Program-made: the position numbers and the translations under genes | Assembly: GCA_951812625.1 (NCBI GenBank) | Contig: CATOSP010000004.1 | Span: 248,001-312,000 of the forward strand | Length of the DNA: 64,000 bases | Origin: an uncultured Dehalococcoidia bacterium | GTDB taxonomy: Bacteria; Chloroflexota; Dehalococcoidia; Lucifugimonadales; UBA3495 | Direction of reading: 5' to 3' | Shown here: one piece after another, positions 19,443 through 28,426 of the stretch | Layout: each line of letters begins with the position of its first letter | Numbering within the stretch: the first letter of the stretch is position 1 | The notes under the pieces: model-generated | What the model was told of the DNA's origin: nothing | Seen by the model: the letters and a program-made list of their open reading frames with translations, nothing else | Databases searched by the model: none

Positions 19443-20426
19443 CTAGGCCGGCACTGACAATACCGCAGCTATCTCGCTGAACTCCCGGGACAGCTTCCTC
19501 CACGAGCCCCCGCGGTCATCGCTCCGGTACAGGTGACCGTACCGGCTTCCGGCGAAGGCCGAATCCGGCACCGACGGCAGGATGTCCACCACCCACATGG
19601 CGCTGTTGGGCGGCGTAGACAGGGACATCGCCTCCCAGGTCTGGCCGGCGTCGGTGGACTTCATCACCGTGCCCGTCTGGCCCGGCGTGGTGTCGCCGAT
19701 TGTGATGAAGACTGTCCTGGGGTCATCGGGATGGACGATTATCCCTCTGGGGTAGGTGTAGGGGAACACGTCCCGGATGCCGACCTGCCGCCACGAAGCG
19801 CCTTCGTCCGTGGTGGTCCACACGTCGTTGTTGACCACCACGATAACCGTCTTCGGTGGCCCGGCGGTTACAGCCACGTTGTGGACGTCCAGGTTCGGGA
19901 TGTCCGTACCGGCCTTCTCCCAGGTATCGCCGCCGTCGATGCTGTGGCGCAGTCCGTCAACCTCGATGCCGAACCAGATGCTCTTGGGGTTGGTCGGGTC
20001 GATGGCGATGGCCGTGGTCAGCGGCAGCCCGATGGGGCACTCCTTGGCCACCTCCATCGGACGCTGCTCCCATGTGGAACCCCCATCCGAGGAACGGTAG
20101 ACCTCCACCGGGTCCGGAGTGCCGGTGCCAGCGTACATCAGGTCCGGCTGGGACGGGTCAATGGACAGCGCGAAAACGGCCTTCCCGTTAAGTGCGCAGT
20201 CCACGGGTGTCCAGTGCTGCCCCCCGTCGTCGCTGCGGAAGAGGCCACGGTCCGCGCCCGCAAACACGATCTCCGGATTCGACGGGTGACGCTTCAATGC
20301 CCGGACCATGGCGTTCTGGTAGATGCCCTGGTTGACGCCCGCTCGCTGCCAGGTCTCGCCCCCGTCGGGGCTGCGCATGATCCCCTGGCCCACGGTACCC
20401 ACCAATATGCTTGTTGCCGTAGCCAT
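19443..20426 (-). CDS. BNR/sortilin-type beta-propeller repeat protein
   Basis: 327 residues from the ATG at 20426, which has CAGGTGAG five bases upstream; an open frame extends to 20519 but lacks a good start. At least five Asp-box/BNR repeats (S.DGG.TW pattern: SPDGGETW, SDDGGQHW, SSDGGSTW, SIDGGDTW, STDAGQTW, SDDRGGSW) indicate a beta-propeller of the sialidase/VPS10 fold. There is no signal peptide and there are no sialidase catalytic arginines I can identify, so it is probably not a true sialidase. It may act as a binding propeller. It is next to a small CxCG protein gene on the same strand. Confidence 0.75.
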   Translation of the reverse strand: MATATSILVGTVGQGIMRSPDGGETWQRAGVNQGIYQNAMVRALKRHPSNPEIVFAGADRGLFRSDDGGQHWTPVDCALNGKAVFALSIDPSQPDLMYAGTGTPDPVEVYRSSDGGSTWEQRPMEVAKECPIGLPLTTAIAIDPTNPKSIWFGIEVDGLRHSIDGGDTWEKAGTDIPNLDVHNVAVTAGPPKTVIVVVNNDVWTTTDEGASWRQVGIRDVFPYTYPRGIIVHPDDPRTVFITIGDTTPGQTGTVMKSTDAGQTWEAMSLSTPPNSAMWVVDILPSVPDSAFAGSRYGHLYRSDDRGGSWRKLSREFSEIAAVLSVPA

Positions 20427-20512
20427 ACCACTCACCTGCCTTAACAGTTTCGGGAATGGTAATGCCGATTGTCCCTCAATGCAATGTTGAATGCGTGAGT
20501 CCGGTACGCTTG

Positions 20513-20902
20513 TTAACATGAAGGGTCTCCGTCACCGCCGCCGTTCCGTCCCGGCGGCCTAGTGTTGCCCTCTATGCGCTGAAGGATAACGACCATTGCG
20601 TTTATTGCTGTAAGTATCTGGTCCAGCTTTTCGTCCATCGAGTCCAGCCGTTTCTCTACGTGCGGGGAACTTCCGGACAGGTCAAGGATTTTCCGGTCGG
20701 AATATCCAGCCGTACTGCCGTCCAGGTTGGTCCGGGCATCCTGCAACAGGACTTGGGGAACGACCGTGCCCGGAAATGCTCCATTCTCGACCTCGCGCAG
20801 GATGGCGGTCAACTTCCCATCGTGGCCCGGGAGGAACTTGCTGCCAGCCCCTTGCAGATAGTCGCCACACCCGCAGAGACAGGACTGCCCTTCACTGGCC
20901 AT
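20513..20902 (-). CDS. Small CxCGC-motif protein with C-terminal coiled coil
   Basis: A 129-residue protein beginning with SCLCGCGDYLQGAGSKFLPGHDGKL, a Cys-rich motif (CxCGC...F.PGHD.KL) that I recall from small uncharacterised bacterial and phage proteins. Residues about 80-115 (LDSMDEKLDQILTAINAMVVILQRIE) form a probable coiled coil. GAGGTG lies ten bases before the ATG. The function is unknown; zinc binding through the Cys/His cluster is plausible. It lies upstream of the BNR-repeat gene with 86 bases between them. Confidence 0.6.
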   Translation of the reverse strand: MASEGQSCLCGCGDYLQGAGSKFLPGHDGKLTAILREVENGAFPGTVVPQVLLQDARTNLDGSTAGYSDRKILDLSGSSPHVEKRLDSMDEKLDQILTAINAMVVILQRIEGNTRPPGRNGGGDGDPSC

Positions 20903-21077
20903 CTATTTTGTCACCTCAGCTTGCTCCAAACCCCATGCCCAAGACCACAGACGTGGGCGTCGGCGACATCTAACCCCAGCGGCAGTTTTACGAGATTGAT
21001 CACCATTTCTGCCTGGTCTTTATCTTCCGTTTCCATATTACACTGCCGTGATTCCACTGCCAAAGCATCTCCGTGTC

Positions 21078-22610
21078 CTACTCCCGGCCCAGGACCAACT
21101 CTGCGGCTCGCTCTGCGATCATTATCACCGTGGTGTTGGTGTTGGCCCTGGGTATATCGGGCATCACCGAGGCGTCTATCACCCGCAGGTTCTCCACCCC
21201 ACGGACCCGGCAGAACTGGTCTACCACCGCCGCCGGGTCCGACTCCGGCCCCATCCTGCAGGTGCCGCAGGTGTGACCGGCGATGCCAACGCTCCGGTGC
21301 AGCCATCCGTCCAGGGCATCGTCGCTGGCCAGGTCAGAGTCGGATGGCGCGATGCGGCTCGCGATGATGTCTTCAAAGGCCCCGTCCTCAAACAAGCGGA
21401 CACAAAGCCTTACCGACTCCCGCAGCCGTTGCAGGTCCCAGGGATTGGACAGGGAACGGTACTCCAACAAGGGCTGCACCGCTACATCCGATGAGGCCAG
21501 CCACAGTTCCCCGACGCTCAAGGGAAGCTCCAGGCGGCAGCCGACGCGAATCTCCTCAGCCTCCCGCCCCAGTGGCCCGGAGGTCAAGGGTTGCACCTGG
21601 ATGTCGTTCCGGTCGTTGGAGCCGGGGGCAGCGAAGCGCAGGGCCACCTGGTTCCGGGGGGCATCGGAGTCCAGCGAGTAGCTCTCCACCGGCCGGAAAC
21701 GGAGGTTCACCGACGGATGGTTCTTCATGTTCTGCCCAACTCCCGGCAGGTCCACCAGAGAGTCTATTCCCAACACTGACAGCCCCGCCGCCGGGCCTAT
21801 CCCCGACAACATCAGCAATTGGGGGGAAGCAATTGCGCCCGCAGCCAGGATGATCTCCCGTCCCTCCAGGGTGAAAGTCTCCCCGCCGCTCTCGGCCTCT
21901 ATGCCCACGGCTCGCTTACCCTCCAGCAACACGCGCCGGACCGTAACCCCGGCCTTGATGGTGAGGTTCACCCGGTGTCGGCAGGGATCTATGTAGCCCA
22001 GGGCCGTGCTCCAGCGGACGCCGCCGGGGTTGTTCAGTGGCACCGGTCCGACTCCGCCAGCGTCCGGGTGGTTCATGTCCGGGTCGTCGGGAAAACCGGC
22101 AGACGTGCAGGCTTGATGGAAAGCCGAGTGCAGCGGGAGCCACGATTCACGCCGCATGTGGCGGCGGACGGGTATTGGACCGTCACCGCCGTGGAAATCG
22201 TCACGGAAGTCCTCGTCCGTCTCCAACCTGCGGAAGTACGGCAGCGTCTCCCGGAAGTTCCACCGGTCGTTGCCCAAGGCGGCCCAGGCGTCGTAGTCCT
22301 CCGGCACGCCCCGCAGAAAAATCTGGTGGTTGATCGCGCTGGTGCCCCCGATCACCTTGCCCCGCGCCACGGCCAGGCCGTCTGGTCCCAACTCGCTGGA
22401 CCTGCCGGTGAAGGACCAGTTATGCGCCGCCCCGGCCTCCGAGGCGGCCTGATTGGCATCGTGCTTCAACTCACTTGGCAGCAGATCGAAATCCGGGTAG
22501 TCCGGCCCCGCCTCCAGTAACAGCACCGACCGCCCTGGGTCCTCCGACAGCCGCGACGCCAGCACACACCCTGCCGACCCCGCCCCGACGATGATCACGT
22601 CATATTGCAT
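21078..22610 (-). CDS. GMC-family FAD-dependent oxidoreductase (choline dehydrogenase-like)
   Basis: 510 residues. It has an N-terminal FAD-binding Rossmann motif (VGAGSAGCVLASRLSE, residues about 7-22), the GMC signature GKVIGGTSAINHQIFLRG around 83-100, the second signature around 255-270 (GAIASPQLLMLSGIGP), and the C-terminal catalytic segment with the active-site His in GHTCGTCRMG and an Asn in PRANTNTT. It should oxidise an alcohol to an aldehyde or ketone; the substrate is unknown. GGAGGCGAG is upstream of the ATG. An MFS exporter gene lies 61 bases upstream, so the two may be co-transcribed. Confidence 0.88.
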   Translation of the reverse strand: MQYDVIIVGAGSAGCVLASRLSEDPGRSVLLLEAGPDYPDFDLLPSELKHDANQAASEAGAAHNWSFTGRSSELGPDGLAVARGKVIGGTSAINHQIFLRGVPEDYDAWAALGNDRWNFRETLPYFRRLETDEDFRDDFHGGDGPIPVRRHMRRESWLPLHSAFHQACTSAGFPDDPDMNHPDAGGVGPVPLNNPGGVRWSTALGYIDPCRHRVNLTIKAGVTVRRVLLEGKRAVGIEAESGGETFTLEGREIILAAGAIASPQLLMLSGIGPAAGLSVLGIDSLVDLPGVGQNMKNHPSVNLRFRPVESYSLDSDAPRNQVALRFAAPGSNDRNDIQVQPLTSGPLGREAEEIRVGCRLELPLSVGELWLASSDVAVQPLLEYRSLSNPWDLQRLRESVRLCVRLFEDGAFEDIIASRIAPSDSDLASDDALDGWLHRSVGIAGHTCGTCRMGPESDPAAVVDQFCRVRGVENLRVIDASVMPDIPRANTNTTVIMIAERAAELVLGRE

Positions 22611-22671
22611 CTCGCCTCCACTGGCTGATGGTCAATAAATAGCGGATACCTCTACTGACCCTAACCTCCGC

Positions 22672-23961
22672 CTACTCCAAATTTCTTACCCTGCGGAACA
22701 CCAGCAGGAAGAATATGGCCGTTGCCAGGCTCACCGACGAAATCAGCGTCAATGCCCCCGAGACCGTGTACAGGTCCATCAATAGCCCGATGAGGAAGAT
22801 ACCCACCGGACCCAACCCGTGCTCCAGCATGTAGATGCTGGTCACCCGGCCCCGCAGGTTGTCGGGAGTCATCATCTGCACCAGGGTCTGGTTGCCGACT
22901 ATAAAGCTGGTCTGGCACAGCCCCAGGCACACCATCATCGCCAGCGACAGCAGTAGCCAGTTGGACAGGGACAAAGTAAGGATTGCCGCAGAACCGACCA
23001 CCAGCGCAATCAGGGCCAGCTTCCCCTTCTTGAGTCCGAAGCCCAGCGACGCTATGACGAATGTGGTAGTCACGCCGCCCACACCCTGGGCCGCCATCAG
23101 GTAGCCGCCAACGTTAGCCTCGGCTCCAAGGACCTCCCCGGCGTAGGCGGGGAGCAGCGCCGGCAGCGGAATGAAGCAGAAGGTCAGTATGAAACTCATT
23201 ATAATGAGGTGGAGAATGATCCGGTTCTCCCGCCAGATGTACAGGAATCCGCCCTTCAGGTTGTTCAGCACCGAGTCGCGGCGTGCGGTCGCCTCGCCCC
23301 GGTAGGGGGTTCGCATGGGGATGAGCAGCAGCGCTGCGGCCAGGTAGGCCGTCCCTTCAACCAGGAAGTTCCAGGTGATCCCGACCTGGGTTATCAAGAG
23401 GCCGCCCAGCATCCCTCCGATGAGCCGGTTCACCGTAACGGTCATGGCATTCAGGGCAAAGGCGTTGCCCAGATCGCCGGGCGGCACAGTGTTCACGACC
23501 AGGGCAGAGCGGGCGGGCATGATGAACGCAAAGCACACCGCGGAAACCCCGGCATAGGCGAAGGCGTGCCACACCTCCACCGTGGCCGTGGCCACCATAA
23601 ACGCGAACCCGAAGGCCACCACGCTCAGGAAGAACTGGACTACGATGACCACCTTGCGCCGGTCCATCCGGTCGGCCACCACCCCGGCCCACGGCCCGAT
23701 GATCAGGGTGGGGAACCCCCGCAGCCCGGCGGCGGTCCCGGAGAGCAGCGCGGAGCCGGTGAGGTCCCACACCAGCCAGCTGAGGGTAATCATCTGCAGC
23801 CACAGGGCCATGTGGTCGAAGATGTTCCCCGCCCACAGCAGCCGGAAGTCCTTGCTCTGGAGCGATGTGAAAGTCCGGACCCGCCCTCGGGATGCGGGAC
23901 GCGGCGGCGTGGTCTGCGCCGACGGCTGGCCCGCCGGTGTTTCGGATCGGTCTACGCGCAT
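22672..23961 (-). CDS. MFS transporter (EntS/MFS_3-type)
   Basis: 429 residues with about twelve transmembrane helices. The pattern of an N-terminal basic tail, FRLLWAGNIFDHMALWLQ, then VVADRMDRRKVVI (motif A) around residues 83-95, and a PDNLRGRVTSIYML segment late in the protein is that of the MFS_3/enterobactin-exporter-like group. The substrate is unknown. It precedes the GMC oxidoreductase gene on the same strand. Confidence 0.85.
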   Translation of the reverse strand: MRVDRSETPAGQPSAQTTPPRPASRGRVRTFTSLQSKDFRLLWAGNIFDHMALWLQMITLSWLVWDLTGSALLSGTAAGLRGFPTLIIGPWAGVVADRMDRRKVVIVVQFFLSVVAFGFAFMVATATVEVWHAFAYAGVSAVCFAFIMPARSALVVNTVPPGDLGNAFALNAMTVTVNRLIGGMLGGLLITQVGITWNFLVEGTAYLAAALLLIPMRTPYRGEATARRDSVLNNLKGGFLYIWRENRIILHLIIMSFILTFCFIPLPALLPAYAGEVLGAEANVGGYLMAAQGVGGVTTTFVIASLGFGLKKGKLALIALVVGSAAILTLSLSNWLLLSLAMMVCLGLCQTSFIVGNQTLVQMMTPDNLRGRVTSIYMLEHGLGPVGIFLIGLLMDLYTVSGALTLISSVSLATAIFFLLVFRRVRNLE

Positions 23962-24164
23962 TTATCCCCGCTAGTGTGAGAAATTCCCGTTACTTCCCGT
24001 CCGTCTTGCACCTTATCCTCCCCATATAACATGAAGACGGGGCCGCTACAGGCCCCATCCTCATCCAAATGCAAGACTAACCGGCTGGGAACATCATCCC
24101 AAACCCGGTGCGGGGCCGGCATGACCGCCAAGGATCCGTCCCTCGATAAAGCCTGCGATGACAG

Positions 24165-25094
24165 TTAGCTTCCGTTGGAAAGACCCAGTTCCTCCAGGAT
24201 GGCGGGGATCCCTTGCTTCTCTTCCTCAGTCAACGGGCGTAGTGGGCGGGAAACGGTGTCGTTGTCCAGGACTCCCATAATCTTCAGGGCCGACTTCATC
24301 CCCGCGAAGCTGGCGGCGTTGGCGCTGCCTCCCTTGGAGAGCGTGGCGATCTTCCCCGCAATCAGCAGCTTGGCGTTGCACTCCCGGACGGTGGCGGCGT
24401 CCCCCGCCTCTCCGGCCTCCCAGCCGTGGGCTGAGGCTTCGGGGACCAGGTTGGCGATGCCGGGAATCACGCCGTCCACGCCAACGCCGCCAGCGTTGGT
24501 GATGCGGAACACCGTGCCCAGGAACCGCAGCAGCGGAATGTCTCCCTGCTCGCAAAGGATGTTGAGTTCGGCCAGCAGTTCTCCTGCCCCGGAACTGTCC
24601 TTGACTCCGACCACTGCCCCCTCCCCGGCGAGCGTGGCGATGGTGCCGGGGGCCACCGCGGTCTTGACCGTCTGCGGGATGTTATAGACCCACAGGGGTG
24701 CGCCGGTGCGGTCGCTGATGTGCCGGTAGTGGTCCAGCAACTCGTCCTGGGCGTTGGGATAGTAGTAAGGAGGAGTGACGGCCACGCCGTCCAGGCCCAT
24801 TTCCTGCACTGCCAGAGCCATGTTCAGGGATAGTTGGGTGCTGGCCCCTGAGACATTCCCGATGATTGGAACGCGTCCCGCCACCTCATCTACCACCGTC
24901 TCGATACTCACCAGTCGCTGCTCATCGGACAGCGCCGCGAACTCCCCGGTGGTTCCGGAGACCCAGATGCCATGCACCCCGCTCCCGATCAGATAGTTGA
25001 CCAGCCGCCGCAGGGAGGACACATCGACTGTCTCGTCATTGTTCATCGGGGTAAGAATCGGGACGATTACTCCTCGGATTTCCTTGTCAGCCAT
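24165..25094 (-). CDS. Dihydrodipicolinate-synthase-family aldolase
   Basis: A 309-residue class I aldolase of the DapA/NAL family. It has GVIVPILTP at 8-16, the GTTGE turn around 46-50, a Tyr in VYNIP (about 137-141) and the Schiff-base Lys in GVKDSSG (about 162-168). The arrangement fits DapA, N-acetylneuraminate lyase or related 2-keto-acid aldolases. The position among catabolic genes rather than lysine genes suggests a sugar-acid or aromatic-acid aldolase. GGAAAGG is upstream of the ATG. The esterase-like gene ends 52 bases upstream on the same strand. Confidence 0.82.
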   Translation of the reverse strand: MADKEIRGVIVPILTPMNNDETVDVSSLRRLVNYLIGSGVHGIWVSGTTGEFAALSDEQRLVSIETVVDEVAGRVPIIGNVSGASTQLSLNMALAVQEMGLDGVAVTPPYYYPNAQDELLDHYRHISDRTGAPLWVYNIPQTVKTAVAPGTIATLAGEGAVVGVKDSSGAGELLAELNILCEQGDIPLLRFLGTVFRITNAGGVGVDGVIPGIANLVPEASAHGWEAGEAGDAATVRECNAKLLIAGKIATLSKGGSANAASFAGMKSALKIMGVLDNDTVSRPLRPLTEEEKQGIPAILEELGLSNGS

Positions 25095-25146
25095 GCCTTT
25101 CCATACCTCTAATCTTGAATCTGGGTGAATCGGTCACCAGCAAATG

Positions 25147-25893
25147 CTAGCGCAGGTGTTTCTCCAGGAACCGGCACCAGTCGTCCACCGCCTCGGGCGA
25201 TGACCTGCCATGCGGACCCATGTAGCATACCATCCGCTTGTCCTCGGACCCTATCAGGTCGAACAGGTCGCACTGGGACTCGCGGGAGAACAGCTCATCG
25301 TCCCATTGCAGGTGGAACAGCACCGGGACATGGACGTTGGGCGCATCCCTGCGGAACCGTTCCCCCAGGGCGTCGTTACCGTCGGTCTGTTCCCTCCGCT
25401 CCAGCGCGTTCTTGCCCAGGGCGGCGCAGCGCAGCTTGTCCCCCGCCTCGGCCACGAAGGGCAGGCCGAATCGGCACCCCATAGAGAAACCGGCGTACCC
25501 TACCCGGTCCCCGTCGATGAAGTCCATCTCCAAGAAGCAGGAAAGGGTAGCCATCCAGTCATCGACCATGCCGTCAATTACGTTGTCGAACCCCTTTTCT
25601 GCGTACAGGTCTTGCAACTCCGGCCCCTCCCGACCACCGTGGGCCGGGCCGTCGATGGCCACCATCGCAAACTGGGAGACTCCCGCCAGCCTGCGTCCCA
25701 GCATCACGGCTCGGGAGACCCGCTTGTGGCCGCTGCCCCCGTGCCCGAACAGCACCAAGGGCAGGGGTTTCTCCGCCTCTTCGGGCATCCAGACCACCCC
25801 CGGCACCGGACCGTTCCCGGCGCGGACCACGAACTCTCGCTCCGCGACCTGGCCCTCTGCCACGCTTTCGCCAACCCATTCCAGACTACTCAT
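25147..25893 (-). CDS. Dienelactone-hydrolase-like alpha/beta hydrolase
   Basis: A 248-residue alpha/beta hydrolase with an FGHGG oxyanion motif (about 49-53), nucleophile elbow GFSMG (about 135-139), a probable acid residue in QWDDELF and a catalytic His in GPHGRSS near the end. The fold resembles dienelactone hydrolases and acetyl-esterases, which open lactones or cleave short esters. There is no signal peptide. GGTGAGGAA precedes the ATG. It is the middle of three minus-strand genes (25976-26275, this one, DapA-family), which could form a small catabolic operon. Confidence 0.75.
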   Translation of the reverse strand: MSSLEWVGESVAEGQVAEREFVVRAGNGPVPGVVWMPEEAEKPLPLVLFGHGGSGHKRVSRAVMLGRRLAGVSQFAMVAIDGPAHGGREGPELQDLYAEKGFDNVIDGMVDDWMATLSCFLEMDFIDGDRVGYAGFSMGCRFGLPFVAEAGDKLRCAALGKNALERREQTDGNDALGERFRRDAPNVHVPVLFHLQWDDELFSRESQCDLFDLIGSEDKRMVCYMGPHGRSSPEAVDDWCRFLEKHLR

Positions 25894-25975
25894 TTCCTCA
25901 CCTTCCTGTTGCGGATAACGTTCTAGGTCTCCGTTCTAGGTTTCATTGAGTGCGAATGGTCAGACATCCCGGCCT

Positions 25976-26275
25976 TCACTCCGGCAGCCCGCCGAAGGCG
26001 TCTTCCAGGGTCACGACCGGGAAGATGTCCGCTGTGTTCCACACCGCCAGCCCCAGGTCTACCAGGGCGCTGTCCGCGGCGTGGGCATCGGGGGCGTCCA
26101 GAACCAGGAAAGTCTGGTGGGACGACTTGCCGACCCAGCCTCCCCTGTAGCTGCACCCGTGGCTTTGCAGCACTTCAGTCATGGTGGACGCCATTAGGAG
26201 CACCCGGTCGCGTATCTCAACTGCGACGCCGGGGCACTGCTGGGGGCTGTGGCTGAGGGAGACCATGTAAAGCAT
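25976..26275 (-). CDS. Small DUF3303/stress-response-like protein
   Basis: A 99-residue protein with a ferredoxin-like alpha/beta pattern: an N-terminal strand (LYMVSLSHS), a central strand with QTFLVLDAPDAHAADSAL, and a TADIFPVVTLEDAF ending. The order of elements is like muconolactone-isomerase or DUF3303-type dimeric alpha-beta barrels. No definite family is recognised. GAGGTG is eight bases before the ATG, and a minus-strand TATAAT (26318-26323) lies upstream. It is first of a likely three-gene set with the esterase and the DapA-family aldolase. Confidence 0.6.
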   Translation of the reverse strand: MLYMVSLSHSPQQCPGVAVEIRDRVLLMASTMTEVLQSHGCSYRGGWVGKSSHQTFLVLDAPDAHAADSALVDLGLAVWNTADIFPVVTLEDAFGGLPE

Positions 26276-26337
26276 GGGCTACACACCTCGATTCAGAGAT
26301 CCGAAATACCAACCCTGATTATATACTAACGGCGCCG

Positions 26338-26370
26338 ACACCCCGCCTTGCCGGGGTGTGTTCCCTTTTG
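26338..26370 (+). terminator. Terminator-like hairpin
   Basis: A perfect 8-bp stem (ACACCCCG/CGGGGTGT, 26338-26345 and 26352-26359, 6-base loop) followed by TTCCCTTTT. It has no plus-strand gene upstream in the immediate neighbourhood, so its purpose is unclear. Confidence 0.35.
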
Positions 26371-26581
26371 GTTAGCACGGCTCCCTGACATTTGCCTCTT
26401 TCCAGGCCTGGACACACTGCGCTATCATTTCTTTGCTGGGAAGCGTTGGGGTGATGGAAACTCCGGGGGAACATCTACTGCGCGCTAGGCTCGGCCAATG
26501 CGCGGGAATTCGTAAAAGTGAGAGAAAATGAGAGGAAAACCCAAATTTCTCCCTCCTCCCCAATCGAGTCAGTAGCGGGAA

Positions 26582-26608
26582 TGTCCTTATTTGTCCGCAT
26601 ATGTCCGG
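26582..26608 (+). repeat. TGTCCGN x3 array, copy C (10-bp period)
   Basis: TGTCCTT, TGTCCGC and TGTCCGG start at 26582, 26592 and 26602, ten bases apart, the same layout as copies A and B over 12 kb away. It ends 51 bases before the HAD gene start. Confidence 0.65.
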
Positions 26609-26659
26609 GAAATTAAAATTTCCCCCGCCATCCCGCCACCCAATTCGGTGACAGCACCT

Positions 26660-27322
26660 GTGATAGACACGCTGATATTCGACTTCGACGGGATCATTAT
26701 CGACACGGAGACCCCGGACTTCGACACTTGGCAGGAGGTCTTCCATAGCCACGGGGTCGAGTTGGAACGCGATTGGTGGACCCGGTTCATCGGTGGCAGT
26801 AGTCGGCGCATGGATGTCTGCGCCCTGCTGGAAGAACTGACCGGTCGGAAGTTCGACCGTGACTCCCTGATGCGGGAGAGAAGACAGCGGTACATAGAAG
26901 TGATCGAGTCCAATCCGGTTCTGCCGGGGGTGGTCGAGTACATCCACGAGGCCAAGCGACTGGGGTTGAAACTAGCAGTCGCCTCCAGTTCCAACCACGC
27001 ATGGGTGGATGGCCACCTGGAGAGCCGGGGTCTGCGGCACCACTTCGATTCGGTCAAATGCTCCGACGACGTGGCTATGGTGAAGCCCGACCCCGAATTG
27101 TACCTTCTCACGGCTTCCACCCTGGGCACCGTGCCAGGTAACACCCTGGTGCTGGAGGACTCGGCCAACGGCGTTACCGCAGCCAAGGACGCCGGGGCGT
27201 TCTGCGTCGCCGTCCCCAACCCCATGACCAATGACCTGCCCCTGGATCGCGCCGACGTACGCCTCAATGCCCTTTCGGACATACCCCTCACTGACTTGCT
27301 GGCGAAGGCTAACGGTTCCTGA
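26660..27322 (+). CDS. HAD-superfamily phosphatase (phosphoglucomutase/phosphatase-like)
   Basis: 220 residues from the GTG at 26660. HAD motifs: IFDFDGIIIDTE with nucleophile DxD (residues about 5-16), SSSN (motif II, about 111-114), KPDPELY with the motif III Lys (about 144-150) and VLEDSANGV with acidic motif IV (about 165-173). The cap insertion after motif I is alpha-helical (C1), the beta-phosphoglucomutase/phosphoglycolate-phosphatase group. The substrate is unknown. The frame is open upstream to 26591 but that part overlaps a repeat array; GTG at 26648 is an alternative. It is followed 14 bases later by the SRAP gene. Confidence 0.8.
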   Translation: MIDTLIFDFDGIIIDTETPDFDTWQEVFHSHGVELERDWWTRFIGGSSRRMDVCALLEELTGRKFDRDSLMRERRQRYIEVIESNPVLPGVVEYIHEAKRLGLKLAVASSSNHAWVDGHLESRGLRHHFDSVKCSDDVAMVKPDPELYLLTASTLGTVPGNTLVLEDSANGVTAAKDAGAFCVAVPNPMTNDLPLDRADVRLNALSDIPLTDLLAKANGS

Positions 27323-27336
27323 AAGGAGACTGCGCC

Positions 27337-28035
27337 ATGTGTGGACGCTTCACCCTCACCACCAACATGGACGAGCTACAGGCGCGGTTCGGGTTCGCGT
27401 TGGAGTCGCAGGGGGTGGACTACCGCCCCAGCTACAACGTCGCTCCCAGTCAGCGAGTGCTTACGGTGGTAAACCATGGACAGCGAACGGCCGGGCTTAT
27501 GCGGTGGGGACTCATCCCCTCTTGGGCCAGGGATCCGAAGATCGGCTACCGGATGATCAATGCCGTCGGTGAGACCGCAGCGACCAAGCCAGCTTTTCGC
27601 GCCGCGTTTCGGCGGCGGCGCTGCCTCGTGCTGGCAGACGGCTTCTTCGAGTGGCGCAAAGAAGGCAAGGACAAGGTTCCCACCTACTTTCAACTAAAAT
27701 CAGGCCAACCATTCGCCTTCGCCGGCTTGTGGGAAACCTGGAAATCTCCGGAGGACAAGACGGTCCGCTCCTGCAGCATTGTCACCACCCAGGCCAACAG
27801 CCTGATTGCGCCGGTCCACCACCGGATGCCCGTCATCCTCTCCCCGGAGACCGAACCGCTGTGGCTGGACCCGCTCACGGAAGAGGCCGAGATATTGGAG
27901 CCGTTGCTGGCTCCATCGCCCCCGGAAGAGATGGACTGCTACGTGGTGTCCGGCACGGTCAACTCGGTGAAGAACTCCGGCCCCGAATGTATAGAACCGT
28001 CCGCATCACCGGAAACGACTCTGCGGCTGTTGTAA
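27337..28035 (+). CDS. yedK: SRAP/HMCES-like protein, abasic-site DNA-protein crosslinker
   Basis: A 232-residue SOS-response-associated peptidase (SRAP) domain protein. The catalytic residues known from E. coli YedK are in place: Cys2 (exposed after Met removal), Asn75 in MINAVGET, Glu105 in GFFEW and His161 in PVHHRMP. The family crosslinks covalently to abasic sites in single-stranded DNA through Cys2 and protects replication. AAAGGAG lies upstream of the ATG. It directly follows the HAD phosphatase gene and may share its transcript. The call is reliable; the symbol follows the E. coli orthologue. Confidence 0.9.
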   Translation: MCGRFTLTTNMDELQARFGFALESQGVDYRPSYNVAPSQRVLTVVNHGQRTAGLMRWGLIPSWARDPKIGYRMINAVGETAATKPAFRAAFRRRRCLVLADGFFEWRKEGKDKVPTYFQLKSGQPFAFAGLWETWKSPEDKTVRSCSIVTTQANSLIAPVHHRMPVILSPETEPLWLDPLTEEAEILEPLLAPSPPEEMDCYVVSGTVNSVKNSGPECIEPSASPETTLRLL

Positions 28036-28426
28036 CTCATTGGTCTTCTTGCAAACCCACCATAGAACCGGGGCTTTCGGTATAGTTTCGATCTTCTCCT
28101 TTCCGGCGTCAACTTCGGCTCTGGTGGTCGGTCACCCGGACACCGCCACCATAAATCTGAAGCAGTATAGAGGATTGTCTACCTGCCCAGTGCAATGCCA
28201 GATAATGTTTGGCACGTGTCGTAGCCACGTATAGCAACTTTTGGTTGAATGTCGCGTTGGCGAAAGATTCGTTGACACCCATTACGATGACGGCATCGTA
28301 TTCCAACCCTTTAACATCAGGAATGTGTGCTAGGATGGTCTGAGAGTCCACAGAGCCGCCGGATTCGAATGTCACAACATCCGTTATACCATGCCCGGCG
28401 CAGAACCTCTGGAAGTGGTTCAAATT

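Larger units (their letters stand above)
26276..26659. other. Intergenic region with hairpin and repeat array C
   Basis: Between two divergent genes. It holds the hairpin at 26338, the repeat array at 26582 and an AT-rich run. The open frame of the HAD gene extends back across array C, but that part is not expected to be translated. Confidence 0.45.

Noticed and set aside
24039-24056. Hairpin GGGGCC/GGCCCC as a terminator after the DapA-family gene
   Set aside because: Only six base pairs and no T-run on either strand; too weak to call.
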